Assembly: GCA_030043835.1 (NCBI GenBank)
Contig: JASHWY010000213.1
Span: 1-10,736 of the forward strand
Direction: 5' to 3'
Length of the DNA stretch: 10,736 nucleotides
From: Thermoplasmata archaeon
Lineage (GTDB): Archaea > Thermoplasmatota > Thermoplasmata > Lutacidiplasmatales > UBA184
Each line of letters opens with the position of its first letter. The first letter of the stretch is position 1. Shown here one piece after another: positions 1-5,900 of this stretch. A program made the translations under genes and the position numbers. The notes below the pieces were generated by a model. The model was not told the DNA's origin and did no database searches. It saw only the letters and a list, made by a program, of their open reading frames with translations.

Positions 1-488
1 CCCATCTCGGGGGCGACCTGCGGGAGAAGGAGGCCGCTCGTGCCGTACCCGTCCACGATGAGACCGTCGCGGCCCACCCGGACCGTCTCGGCGATGGACC
101 CGGGCGTGCCGCGGACGACCTCGGGGAGCGTGAGGACCGAGACCTCGATCGTGAGGCGCCCCAACTCCGCCGGATGGACCGGGGGGAATCGGGGATCCTC
201 GGTCGCGGCCGCGACGGCGGCCCGAGGGAGCCCGGTGCGGAGCGGGTAGATGGGCAACGGGTAGCCGACGCAGCCGCGAAGACTGCCGCTCGGGAACCGC
301 TTCAAGGTCACGAAGACGCCTCGTGGCTCCTCGAAGAGGGGCGGAAGCGATGGCGCGGGACCGTCAAGGCCTCGCTGACCTGCCCTCGGAGAGACCGCCT
401 CCTCGACGGCCCGCCGCGCGAGGCCGAACACCAGGGCTCCGTAGCGGAGGATTCCGTCCCCGTTCGACTCCACGGAAGGAAAGAGCAC
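1..488 (-). CDS. AMMECR1 domain protein, 3'-truncated by the window edge
   Basis: The reverse strand is open from a stop at 533-531 to base 1 and translates to an AMMECR1 (TIGR00296-type) protein. The family signature is clear: RGVFVTLKR, then [15 protein letters not shown] (about residues 54-79), then [14 protein letters not shown] and LTIEVSVLT, ending in [20 protein letters not shown]. About 162 residues are present; the family is usually near 190-200, so roughly the last 40 are missing. No ATG is available. I chose the GTG at 488-486 because it lies about 44 bp from the TATA box and keeps the helix ahead of the domain; the GTG at 473 is the alternative. There is no convincing Shine-Dalgarno. 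The biochemical role of AMMECR1 proteins is unsettled, and in archaea they are near-universal housekeeping genes. It is divergent from eL40. The family call is very secure, the start is not. Confidence 0.9.
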   Translation of the reverse strand, partial: MLFPSVESNGDGILRYGALVFGLARRAVEEAVSPRAGQRGLDGPAPSLPPLFEEPRGVFVTLKRFPSGSLRGCVGYPLPIYPLRTGLPRAAVAAATEDPRFPPVHPAELGRLTIEVSVLTLPEVVRGTPGSIAETVRVGRDGLIVDGYGTSGLLLPQVAPEM

Positions 489-528
489 TCGCGCCGAGAA
501 AGAGCCTTCGGACGTTGACCCCCCCAGG

Positions 529-536
529 TTTTATAG
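529..536. promoter_or_regulatory. Shared bidirectional TATA box between AMMECR1 and eL40
   Basis: TTTTATAG on the plus strand reads CTATAAAA on the minus strand, so one element can serve both directions. Its centre is 30 bp before the eL40 ATG (leaderless or nearly so) and about 44 bp before the AMMECR1 GTG, which would leave a leader of roughly 15-20 nt. It is the only AT-rich stretch in the 73-bp gap. The TATA role is inferred from position. Confidence 0.65.
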
Positions 537-561
537 CGGAGGAAGGGTCCCCCGCCTCTTT

Positions 562-714
562 ATGCCGTTCCCGGAAGCCGTCGAGCGTCTCCTCAACAAG
601 AAGATCTGCATGAACTGCTCGGCGCGAAACCCTCCGAAGGCGATTCGCTGCCGTAAGTGTCACTACAAGGGCCTTCGGGTGAAGTCTCGGGAGCGGGCCG
701 GGAAGACCCAGTAG
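562..714 (+). CDS. rpl40e: Large-subunit ribosomal protein eL40 (L40e)
   Basis: A 50-residue protein beginning [19 protein letters not shown] and ending RERAGKTQ, with a TAG stop at 712-714. It carries the eL40 zinc ribbon: C16-x2-C19, ten residues, then C30-x2-C33, embedded in [11 protein letters not shown] and followed by the conserved HYKGLR segment. Length and basic character match archaeal eL40, which exists as a free protein, unlike the ubiquitin fusion of eukaryotes. It binds 23S rRNA near the factor-binding side of the large subunit. The ATG is 30 bp from the centre of the TATA box and has no Shine-Dalgarno, so translation is probably leaderless. Its stop lies 11 bp from the stop of the convergent glycosyltransferase, with no visible oligo-T terminator. 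Short ribosomal genes such as this are easily missed by length-filtered gene callers. Confidence 0.95.
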   Translation: MPFPEAVERLLNKKICMNCSARNPPKAIRCRKCHYKGLRVKSRERAGKTQ

Positions 715-725
715 CGCCCTCCCCC

Positions 726-1517
726 TCACGGCGGCGAGACGGTGTCGGGAGCTTCGCGCGGCGCGGGGGGCGGCCCCCCGCGGTCCTCGCGGGCGATATC
801 GAGCCGCTTGCGGACGAGGAAGAGGAGGTTCTCGAGGCCGTCTCGCCAGCTCGAGAGCTTGGGGGCCCCCCATCGCTCACCGTATTGGATCGGCACCTCG
901 ACGACCTTGAGGCCCCGGAGCATCGCCTCGATCTTGATTTCCTCGCTCATCGCCATGCCGGCCTGCGTCAAGTGAACTCGGTCGAGGACGTCCCGGCGGA
1001 AGACCCAGAACCCGCTCTGGCTGTCTTTAAGCGTCCCTCCCGCGAGCTCTTTCACGAGCCGGCGGTAGGCGAGGTCAAGGAAGGCGTTCAAGACCCGATT
1101 CCCGACGCGGTGCTCGGTCGTCATCGACCGACGGTCCAAGAACGCCATCCGGTTCCCCGTCAGGAAGTCGAGCCGTTCGTCGAGGAGTTTCCGCACGAAG
1201 GCCGGGATCGTCTCGACGGGGTAGGTCGCGTCGCCGTCGGACGTCGCGAGGATGTCTCCGGTCGCTTGGGAGAACCCGGTCCGGTACGCTCTCCCGTACC
1301 CTTTCCGACGTTCGATGAGGACCGTCGCCCCCTCGGCCCTCGCGTGCGCGACCGTCTCGTCGGTGGAGCCGCCGTCGACCACCAGGAGCTCCCAGGCGAT
1401 CGGCTCGTCGCGAAAGATCGTCCGGTTCGCCTCCTCGGCCGCCGCACGGAACGTCCGTAAGACGTGGCCGATCGACGGACCCTCGTTGAGCGTGGGGACC
1501 ACGAACGTGGCGCGCAT
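726..1517 (-). CDS. GT2 family glycosyltransferase, dolichyl-phosphate sugar synthase-like
   Basis: A 263-residue GT-A glycosyltransferase. It opens directly with the family's first strand, MRATFVVPTLNEG (N11, E12), followed by LLVVDGGSTDET (D48), the G/R-rich RKGYGRAYRTGF, a SDGDATYP metal-binding DxD (D94, D96), the acceptor-side KDSQSGFWVFRRD (165-176), and the C-terminal YGERWGAPKLSSWRDG. This pattern fits DPM1/AglD-type enzymes that move mannose or glucose from a nucleotide sugar to dolichyl phosphate on the cytosolic membrane face. It ends in a proline-rich tail with no transmembrane anchor, as in short DPM1 forms. The frame is open for 66 codons upstream, but that part is low-complexity and overlaps archease. 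The ATG at 1517 starts exactly at the domain and sits 32 bp from a TATA box. The sugar donor cannot be told from sequence. Possible role: lipid-linked donor for N-glycosylation. Confidence 0.88.
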   Translation of the reverse strand: MRATFVVPTLNEGPSIGHVLRTFRAAAEEANRTIFRDEPIAWELLVVDGGSTDETVAHARAEGATVLIERRKGYGRAYRTGFSQATGDILATSDGDATYPVETIPAFVRKLLDERLDFLTGNRMAFLDRRSMTTEHRVGNRVLNAFLDLAYRRLVKELAGGTLKDSQSGFWVFRRDVLDRVHLTQAGMAMSEEIKIEAMLRGLKVVEVPIQYGERWGAPKLSSWRDGLENLLFLVRKRLDIAREDRGGPPPAPREAPDTVSPP

Positions 1518-1545
1518 CCGTGAATCCCGGCGGAGCCGCTCACCA

Positions 1546-1552
1546 CTTAAAC
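1546..1552 (-). promoter_or_regulatory. TATA box of the glycosyltransferase
   Basis: The minus strand reads GTTTAAG, centred 32 bp before the ATG at 1517, in an otherwise GC-rich stretch. This implies a leaderless or near-leaderless mRNA. The element ends only two bases before the archease ATG (1555) on the opposite strand, so it cannot be the archease promoter; no good plus-strand TATA is visible near 1522-1531. Confidence 0.55.
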
Positions 1553-1554
1553 GG

Positions 1555-2022
1555 ATGTCCGTCCTCGGCGCGACCACGACCGGAACGAGGAAACGCGGCC
1601 TACCGTCCCGCCGCTGGGGTTTCTTCCCGACGACCGCCGACGTCGGGATCTGGGCGACCGGCCCCACCCCCGCCGCCCTCTTCGAGGCGCTCGGTCTCGG
1701 CCTCTTTGCGCTCATGACCGACTTGCGGAAGGTCCGCCCGCGCGAGGAGCGTGCGGTGAGCGCGTCGGGGACGGACCCGAGCGAGCTCGTCGTCGCCTTC
1801 CTCTCCGAGCTCCTCGTGCTCTACGACAGCGAGGGGTTCGTCGGCCGTGCGATCCACGCCCGCCCCGTCGGGAACCCGCCGACCGCGGTCGTCGCGAGCG
1901 TCTCCGGGGAGCGGTTCAACGCCGCCCGCCATTCCGTGCGCACGGAGGTGAAGGCGATTACCTTCCACGACCTCGTCTTCGACCCCCAGCGGGGTCGCGC
2001 GCGCGTGATCGTCGATATCTAG
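1555..2022 (+). CDS. Archease (RtcB RNA ligase co-factor)
   Basis: A 155-residue archease. The diagnostic parts are TADVGIWATG (27-36), ALGLGLFALMTDLRKVRP (46-62), SELLVLYDSEGF (84-95), the GERFNAARH-to-KAITFHDL block (118-140) and the terminal ARVIVDI. D29 and the C-terminal D154 match the aspartates that bind metal in known archeases. Archease stimulates guanylylation and turnover of the tRNA ligase RtcB, in tRNA splicing and RNA repair; RtcB is not in this window. The ATG at 1555 gives an N-terminal extension of about 20 basic residues, but no other in-frame ATG, GTG or TTG lies before the domain. The family's usual histidine in HTAD is threonine here (T27). It is divergent from the glycosyltransferase across 37 bp and converges with the aminotransferase with 11 bp between stops. 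Confidence 0.93.
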   Translation: MSVLGATTTGTRKRGLPSRRWGFFPTTADVGIWATGPTPAALFEALGLGLFALMTDLRKVRPREERAVSASGTDPSELVVAFLSELLVLYDSEGFVGRAIHARPVGNPPTAVVASVSGERFNAARHSVRTEVKAITFHDLVFDPQRGRARVIVDI

Positions 2023-2033
2023 CCGTCGTCCCG

Positions 2034-3170
2034 CTACGGCATCCGGTCGACGATCGCTTTGAGGGACGCTCCCGTAGCGGGGGTGCCCCGGGCCCGGCTC
2101 AAGACCCGCTCCAAGGCCGCGAAGGTGACGAGGAGATCCGGCCAGTCCGCGATCCCCATATGCCCGACGCGGAAGATCTTCCCGGTGAGCGCTCCCTGCC
2201 CGCCTTGCACGAGAACGTTGTACTGCCGCTCGAGGACCTTGCGAACCTCGGGGTCGCCAAGGCCGGGCGGGTTCTTCACGGCGGTCACCGTGTCGGACGC
2301 GAACCGACGGTTGGGAAACAGCTCGAGCCCGAGGGCGTCCACGGCGTTTCGCGTCGCCTCGGCGAGCCGGTGCGTGCGCTCGATGCGCGTCGCGAGCCCC
2401 TCCTCCTTGAGGAGCAGCAGCGCCTCCTTAAGGGCGAGAAAGAGCGGCACGGCCGGCGTCCAGGGGGTGTCGTTCTTCTCGAGCGACTTTAGGTGCGCGC
2501 GAAGGTCGAGGTAGAACGTTCCCGGTTGGAGGGCGGCGACCGCCCGGTCCGAGAGGTGGACCATCGCGAGCCCCGGGGGCGCGGCGAGCCCTTTCTGGCT
2601 CCCCGCGACGACCGCGTCGATCCCCCACGCATCGATCGAGACCGGGATCCCGGCGACGGCGCTGATTCCGTCGATTAAGAAGAGCGCTCCCGACGCCTTC
2701 ACGACGGGTGCGAGGGCGGCGAGGTCGTTCGCGAGCCCGACGCTCGTCTCGTTATGGACGACGCACACCGCCTTCACGTCGCCCTTCGCGAGCTCGGTCG
2801 CTACCGGTTCGACCGGGATCGGCTCCCCCCACGGCGCCGAGACGGTCGTGACGTGCGACGAGTACCGGCGGGCGATCTCGTTCGTTCGCTCGCCGAAGTT
2901 CCCGTTGGTGAGCACGAGGGTCCGTCCGTCCTTCGGAAGGAGCGCCGCGTAGACCGCTTCTAAGCCCGCGGTCCCGCTCCCCGTGAGCACGACCTGGTGG
3001 CCCTTCGTCCCGAACAATTGGGGCAGGAGCTCGCGGATCTCCGCCACGACCCCGTGGAAAAAATCCCCCCGGTGGTTCAAGCTCGGCGTCGACATCGCCC
3101 GGAGCACCCGGGGATGGATCCGGACGGGGCCGGCGATGAGGAACGTGGTCGTCTCGGGGTCGAAGGTCAT
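2034..3170 (-). CDS. Class V PLP aminotransferase, probably phosphoserine/serine-type
   Basis: A 378-residue fold-type I class V aminotransferase. Visible motifs: FLIAGPVRIHP (10-20) and NHRGDFF (32-38) near the N terminus, GSGTAGLEA (64-72) for the cofactor phosphate, HNETSVGL (139-146), LIDGISAVAG (165-174) with D167 against the pyridine nitrogen, and AGSQKGLAAPPG (189-200) with K193 as the Schiff-base lysine. A late FRVGHMG carries the substrate-binding arginine. Length is typical. The family includes serine-pyruvate and alanine-glyoxylate aminotransferases and the archaeal broad-specificity enzyme (MJ0959 type) that makes phosphoserine. The start ATG overlaps the stop of the dehydrogenase (ATGA), so the two are translationally coupled. 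This pairing favours conversion of 3-phosphohydroxypyruvate to phosphoserine; a glyoxylate/serine-pyruvate role remains possible. No phosphoserine phosphatase is present in the window. Confidence 0.88.
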   Translation of the reverse strand: MTFDPETTTFLIAGPVRIHPRVLRAMSTPSLNHRGDFFHGVVAEIRELLPQLFGTKGHQVVLTGSGTAGLEAVYAALLPKDGRTLVLTNGNFGERTNEIARRYSSHVTTVSAPWGEPIPVEPVATELAKGDVKAVCVVHNETSVGLANDLAALAPVVKASGALFLIDGISAVAGIPVSIDAWGIDAVVAGSQKGLAAPPGLAMVHLSDRAVAALQPGTFYLDLRAHLKSLEKNDTPWTPAVPLFLALKEALLLLKEEGLATRIERTHRLAEATRNAVDALGLELFPNRRFASDTVTAVKNPPGLGDPEVRKVLERQYNVLVQGGQGALTGKIFRVGHMGIADWPDLLVTFAALERVLSRARGTPATGASLKAIVDRMP

Positions 3171-4141
3171 CGCGGTCCCACCATCGGGGTCACGAGGGCG
3201 GTCAGCGGCTCGCCCTTGAGGGCCCGAAGCACCTCGTCGACGGTCTCGGCCCCGGCGCGTTCCTGGCCTTCGACGGTGGCGGCGCCGATGTGCGGGGTCG
3301 CGATCACGTGCGGGTGCTCGAGCAGCGCTCGGTTCATGGGGGGCTCCACCTCGAAGACGTCGAGCGCGGCGCCGCCTAAGCGTCCGTCGTTGAGGGCGGC
3401 GAGCAGGGCGCTCTCGTCCACGAGGGCTCCGCGCGCGACGTTGACAAGGTACGCCCCCGGCTTCATCCGGCCCAACGCCCGAGCGTCCATAAGGTGACGG
3501 TTCTCGGACGTGAGCGCCGCGTGGACGCTCACGAGGTCGGCCTCGTTAAGGAGCGTCTCGAACGGAACGATCGCGGTCGCGTCGATCGCTTTCGGGACGA
3601 ACGGGTCGTACGCGATCGCGCGGGCCCCGAACGGTGCGATGCGCCGCGCGACTTCACGAGCGATCCGGCCGTAGCCGACGAATCCAACGGTCTTCCCCGC
3701 GAGCTCGTGTCCGTGGCTCCCCCGCTCCCAGCGGCCCGCGCGCGTCGCGGCGAACTGGGGTGCGAGACCGCGCACGAGGGCGAGGTAGAACGCCACGGTG
3801 AGCTCGGCGACGCTGGCGGTCGCTGCCGTGGGGGCGTTCACGACGCGGATCCCGCGCGCCGCGGCGGCGGCCATGTCGATGTTGTCGACGCCCACCCCCG
3901 CGCGGGCGATGAGGGCCAGCCGGGGCGCCCGAGCGATAAGGTCCGCCGTGACCTTCGTCCGGCTCCGGACTATGAGCGCCCAGGCGTCGGCGAGCGGACC
4001 GGGCAGCGACGCGGGATCGCCGCTCGCGTCGACGACGCGGCACGGGCCGTCCCGAAGCCGGCCGAGCGCTCGCGCGTCGATCGGGTCCGCGACGACGACG
4101 AGCGGAGGCTCCGCCATCGGGGCACCGACCCGAGTTCCCAT
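3167..4141 (-). CDS. serA: D-isomer 2-hydroxyacid dehydrogenase, likely phosphoglycerate dehydrogenase
   Basis: 324 residues from the ATG at 4141. The order of parts fits the D-2-hydroxyacid dehydrogenase family: a substrate domain with ALIVRSRTKVT (55-65) and ARAGVGVDNID (79-89), the NAD domain with GFVGYGRIAREVA (153-165), then catalytic R237 in NVARGAL, E266 in DVFEVEPP and H284 in TPHIGAA. It oxidises 3-phosphoglycerate to 3-phosphohydroxypyruvate, the first committed step of serine synthesis. It has no C-terminal ACT or intervening domain, so it is the short type without obvious serine feedback control. The dinucleotide motif ends in Ala (GxGxxA) rather than the usual third Gly. A second ATG at 4117 (residue 9) begins right at the domain and lies about 28 bp from the only AT-rich patch (near 4141-4150), so it could be the true start. 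The gene follows MoxR after 28 bp. A hydroxypyruvate or glyoxylate reductase is the alternative. Confidence 0.87.
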   Translation of the reverse strand: MGTRVGAPMAEPPLVVVADPIDARALGRLRDGPCRVVDASGDPASLPGPLADAWALIVRSRTKVTADLIARAPRLALIARAGVGVDNIDMAAAAARGIRVVNAPTAATASVAELTVAFYLALVRGLAPQFAATRAGRWERGSHGHELAGKTVGFVGYGRIAREVARRIAPFGARAIAYDPFVPKAIDATAIVPFETLLNEADLVSVHAALTSENRHLMDARALGRMKPGAYLVNVARGALVDESALLAALNDGRLGGAALDVFEVEPPMNRALLEHPHVIATPHIGAATVEGQERAGAETVDEVLRALKGEPLTALVTPMVGPR

Positions 4142-4169
4142 GAAAACACTTTGCGCCCGGGTCGTCGCC

Positions 4170-5120
4170 CTACGAGGTCTTCGGCACGGGGGTCCGCTCG
4201 ACGGCGGACCGAACGACCTGGTCCCCGCGGACCCCCCGGATCCACGGTTCCGCTTTCACGAGGATCCGATGGGAGAGCGCCGGCTCGGCGAGCGCCTTCA
4301 CGTCGTCGGGGAGGACGAAGTCCCGCCCTTGAAGGAGGGCCCGGGCCCGCGAGAGCTTCTGGAGCGCGAGCGACCCGCGCGGGGAGGCACCCACCTCGGC
4401 CCGGCTGTCTTCCCGCGTCGCCCGGACGAGGCTCACGATGTACCCGACGAGCGACGCCTCGAGCTCGACGTCCTCGACGGCCCGCTGGAGGTCCAAGAAC
4501 TCGGCCGCGCTCGTCACCGTCGGAACGGCTGCGTTCTCCTTCTTGCGCGCCCGCCGGCGGTCGAGGATCGTCGTCTCCTCTTGGGGCGTCGGGTAGCCGA
4601 TCCTGAGGCGCATTAAGAATCGGTCGACCTGGGCTTCGGGGAGCGGGTAGGTGCCCTCGAGCTCGATCGGGTTCTCGGTCGCGAGGACGAGGAACGGGCG
4701 GGGCAACGGGTAGGTCGACCGCTCGCTCGTCACCTGGTACTCCTGCATCGCCTCGAGGAGCGCCGACTGGACCTTGGGCGGCGCGCGGTTGATCTCGTCG
4801 GCCAAAAGGACGTTCGCGAAGAGAGGACCCGGGCGAAAGACGAACCCTCCCTTCGTCGTGTCGAGGATCTCGGCGCCGGTGATGTCGTGCGGGAGAAGGT
4901 CGGCGGTGAACTGGATCCGCTGGAACTGAAGGCCGAGCGCGCTCGCGAACGACTTGGCGATGAGGGTCTTTCCGAGACCGGGGAGGTCCTCGATCAGGAG
5001 GTGCCCGTCGGCGATCAGTCCCACGAGGATCTCTTCGACCGCTCGGTCCCGGCCGACGACGGCGACCCGGACCGCCTCCCGGATCTTCTCCGCAACCGCG
5101 CGCGCTTCGGCGGCGTTCAC
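4170..5120 (-). CDS. MoxR family AAA+ ATPase
   Basis: 316 residues with complete MoxR motifs: Walker A DLPGLGKT (45-52), the DITGAE insert (79-84), Walker B VLLADEINRAPPK (104-116) with D108/E109, sensor 1 in LATENPIELEGTYPLPEAQ (146-164) with N150, the DRF arginine (R167), and the sensor-2 arginine R248 in SPRG. Length is that of a normal MoxR. These ATPases are hexameric chaperone-like enzymes that usually work with VWA or DUF58 partners, remodelling or inserting metal and cofactors into target complexes, often at the membrane. The DUF58 and DUF4129 partners lie just upstream on the same strand, across a 253-bp gap. The ATG at 5120 has a TATA box at 39 bp and a purine-rich GGGAGGGAG ahead of it, so it can be transcribed alone and may continue into the serine genes 28 bp downstream. 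Confidence 0.95.
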   Translation of the reverse strand: MNAAEARAVAEKIREAVRVAVVGRDRAVEEILVGLIADGHLLIEDLPGLGKTLIAKSFASALGLQFQRIQFTADLLPHDITGAEILDTTKGGFVFRPGPLFANVLLADEINRAPPKVQSALLEAMQEYQVTSERSTYPLPRPFLVLATENPIELEGTYPLPEAQVDRFLMRLRIGYPTPQEETTILDRRRARKKENAAVPTVTSAAEFLDLQRAVEDVELEASLVGYIVSLVRATREDSRAEVGASPRGSLALQKLSRARALLQGRDFVLPDDVKALAEPALSHRILVKAEPWIRGVRGDQVVRSAVERTPVPKTS

Positions 5121-5125
5121 GTTCG

Positions 5126-5163
5126 CTCCCTCCCGGGGCCGCTCAGGCGAGCCCGATTATAAG
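5126..5163 (-). promoter_or_regulatory. MoxR promoter (TATA) and Shine-Dalgarno-like tract
   Basis: The minus strand has CTTATAATC (5163-5155), centred 39 bp before the ATG at 5120, followed by GGGAGGGAG (5134-5126) ending six bases before the ATG. Unlike most starts in this window, this one would have a short leader of roughly 12-15 nt with a plausible ribosome binding site. It is independent of the operon upstream. Confidence 0.6.
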
Positions 5164-5245
5164 GGGGTCCGCGGCCCACCCGAGGTCGTGTTCCCCGGCC
5201 GTAACGATCCGCGTCACCGCAGGCCTGCGCCCTCTCGGCGGTCTG

Positions 5246-5275
5246 ACCCCGGCCGGGGGTGTCGGACACCGGGGT
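5246..5275. repeat. Nested inverted repeats in the gap upstream of MoxR
   Basis: The outer arms ACCCCGG (5246-5252) and CCGGGGT (5269-5275) are perfect complements. Inside lies GGTGTC-G-GACACC (5258-5270), and CCCCGGCCGGGG (5247-5258) is itself a perfect palindrome. The element could form alternative hairpins in RNA of either strand or be a protein site. It has no T-run beside it, so it is not a classical intrinsic terminator. Confidence 0.5.
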
Positions 5276-5373
5276 TGTCCTCACGTCATCCTCGGCGGAC
5301 GACCCGTCCGCGTTGAGTCGAGAGGGACCCTTCGTCGGCGCCCGGGCGCGGCGCGTGGCCGCGTCGCCGCCGT

Positions 5374-5616
5374 TTAGCGCCGGGCGGCGTAAGAGGTTGC
5401 CGCCTCCTCCCGGTCGAAGACGTCCGGCCGTCCCGCGAGGAACGCGACGATCGCCAGCACGAGGGCGAGGAGAGCGGCGGCAACACCGAACGCGAGCGTC
5501 CCGGTCGGCAGGAGGATCGTTCCCGACCACGCGATCCCGACGGCGAGCGCGGGGATCGCGACCGTGGAGGCTCCCCGCGCGAGGCCTCCCGGCGGCCGGT
5601 CGGGGTCGTCGACCAT
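5374..5616 (-). CDS. 80-aa membrane protein, last gene of the DUF58 operon
   Basis: A small protein (MVDDPDRPPGGLARG at the N terminus) with two hydrophobic segments, about residues 17-37 and 41-62, and a charged C-terminal tail (RPDVFDREE) ending in YAARR. Its ATG overlaps the stop of the preceding gene by one base (TGATG), so it is read by coupled translation; no good Shine-Dalgarno lies directly ahead. The frame is open much further upstream, but that part is arginine/proline-rich shadow sequence inside the neighbouring genes. I do not recognise a family. By position it is likely a membrane component of the MoxR-DUF58 module. Confidence 0.78.
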   Translation of the reverse strand: MVDDPDRPPGGLARGASTVAIPALAVGIAWSGTILLPTGTLAFGVAAALLALVLAIVAFLAGRPDVFDREEAATSYAARR

Positions 5617-5900
5617 CAGACGAGGGCGGCGATGCCTCCGGACCCCGCGAGGAGCTCGGCGGCTGCGGAGAGCGGAGTCGTCGCGGCGAGAACGAAGAGG
5701 GCCGCGAGGGCCGGAGCGATCGCGACCTCCCGGCCCCGAGCCCACGGACCGACGCGCAAGACCGTGGCGAGCGCGACGCTCGCCACGGCCAGTAGGAGAC
5801 CCTCGGCGTCGGGGAGATCGCTCGCGTGGCCGAGGACGAGCGCGACGGCGGCCGTGAGCGTAAGCCCGGGAAGACCGAGGCGACTGAGGAGCGGCCTCAT
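5616..5900 (-). CDS. 94-aa membrane protein, fourth gene of the DUF58 operon
   Basis: A hydrophobic 94-residue protein starting MRPLLSRLGLPG with three likely membrane helices (about 8-24, 33-50 and 58-80), the last two separated by a basic stretch (RVGPWARGRE), and a hydrophobic end. The ATG at 5900 overlaps the DUF58 stop (ATGA) and has a strong GGAGGT five bases before it, which fixes this start rather than the long upstream extension of the same frame. No family recognised. A small polytopic protein beside DUF58 is a common arrangement, so I infer a subunit or anchor of that complex. Confidence 0.82.
   Translation of the reverse strand: MRPLLSRLGLPGLTLTAAVALVLGHASDLPDAEGLLLAVASVALATVLRVGPWARGREVAIAPALAALFVLAATTPLSAAAELLAGSGGIAALV

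Larger units (their letters stand above)
5121..5373. other. 253-bp gap between the DUF58 operon and MoxR
   Basis: This is the longest non-coding stretch in the window. The reading frames crossing it are low-complexity, arginine- and proline-rich, and look like shadows. It contains the MoxR promoter at its left end and nested inverted repeats at 5246-5275. I see no tRNA shape and no oligo-T terminator. It could be a 3' UTR of the operon, a regulatory region for MoxR, or hold a small RNA; nothing in it decides between these. Confidence 0.6.

Noticed and set aside
657..1460. A 267-codon plus-strand frame opposite the glycosyltransferase
   Set aside because: It begins inside eL40 in another frame, has no recognisable domain, and its complement carries the full GT2 motif set.
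1252..1554. A 101-codon N-terminal extension of archease
   Set aside because: It lies antisense to glycosyltransferase motifs and has serine/arginine-rich shadow composition.
1551..1562. Near-palindrome ACGGATGTCCGT over the archease start
   Set aside because: The 5-bp arms are short and readily expected by chance; one arm is part of the coding start.
1518..1715. A 66-residue N-terminal extension of the glycosyltransferase
   Set aside because: It overlaps archease coding sequence, is compositionally biased, and the GT2 fold begins exactly at the ATG at 1517, 32 bp after a TATA box.
3494..4606. A 370-codon plus-strand open frame across the dehydrogenase and MoxR
   Set aside because: The translation is low-complexity, rich in R, G, P and A, while the opposite strand has intact catalytic motifs.
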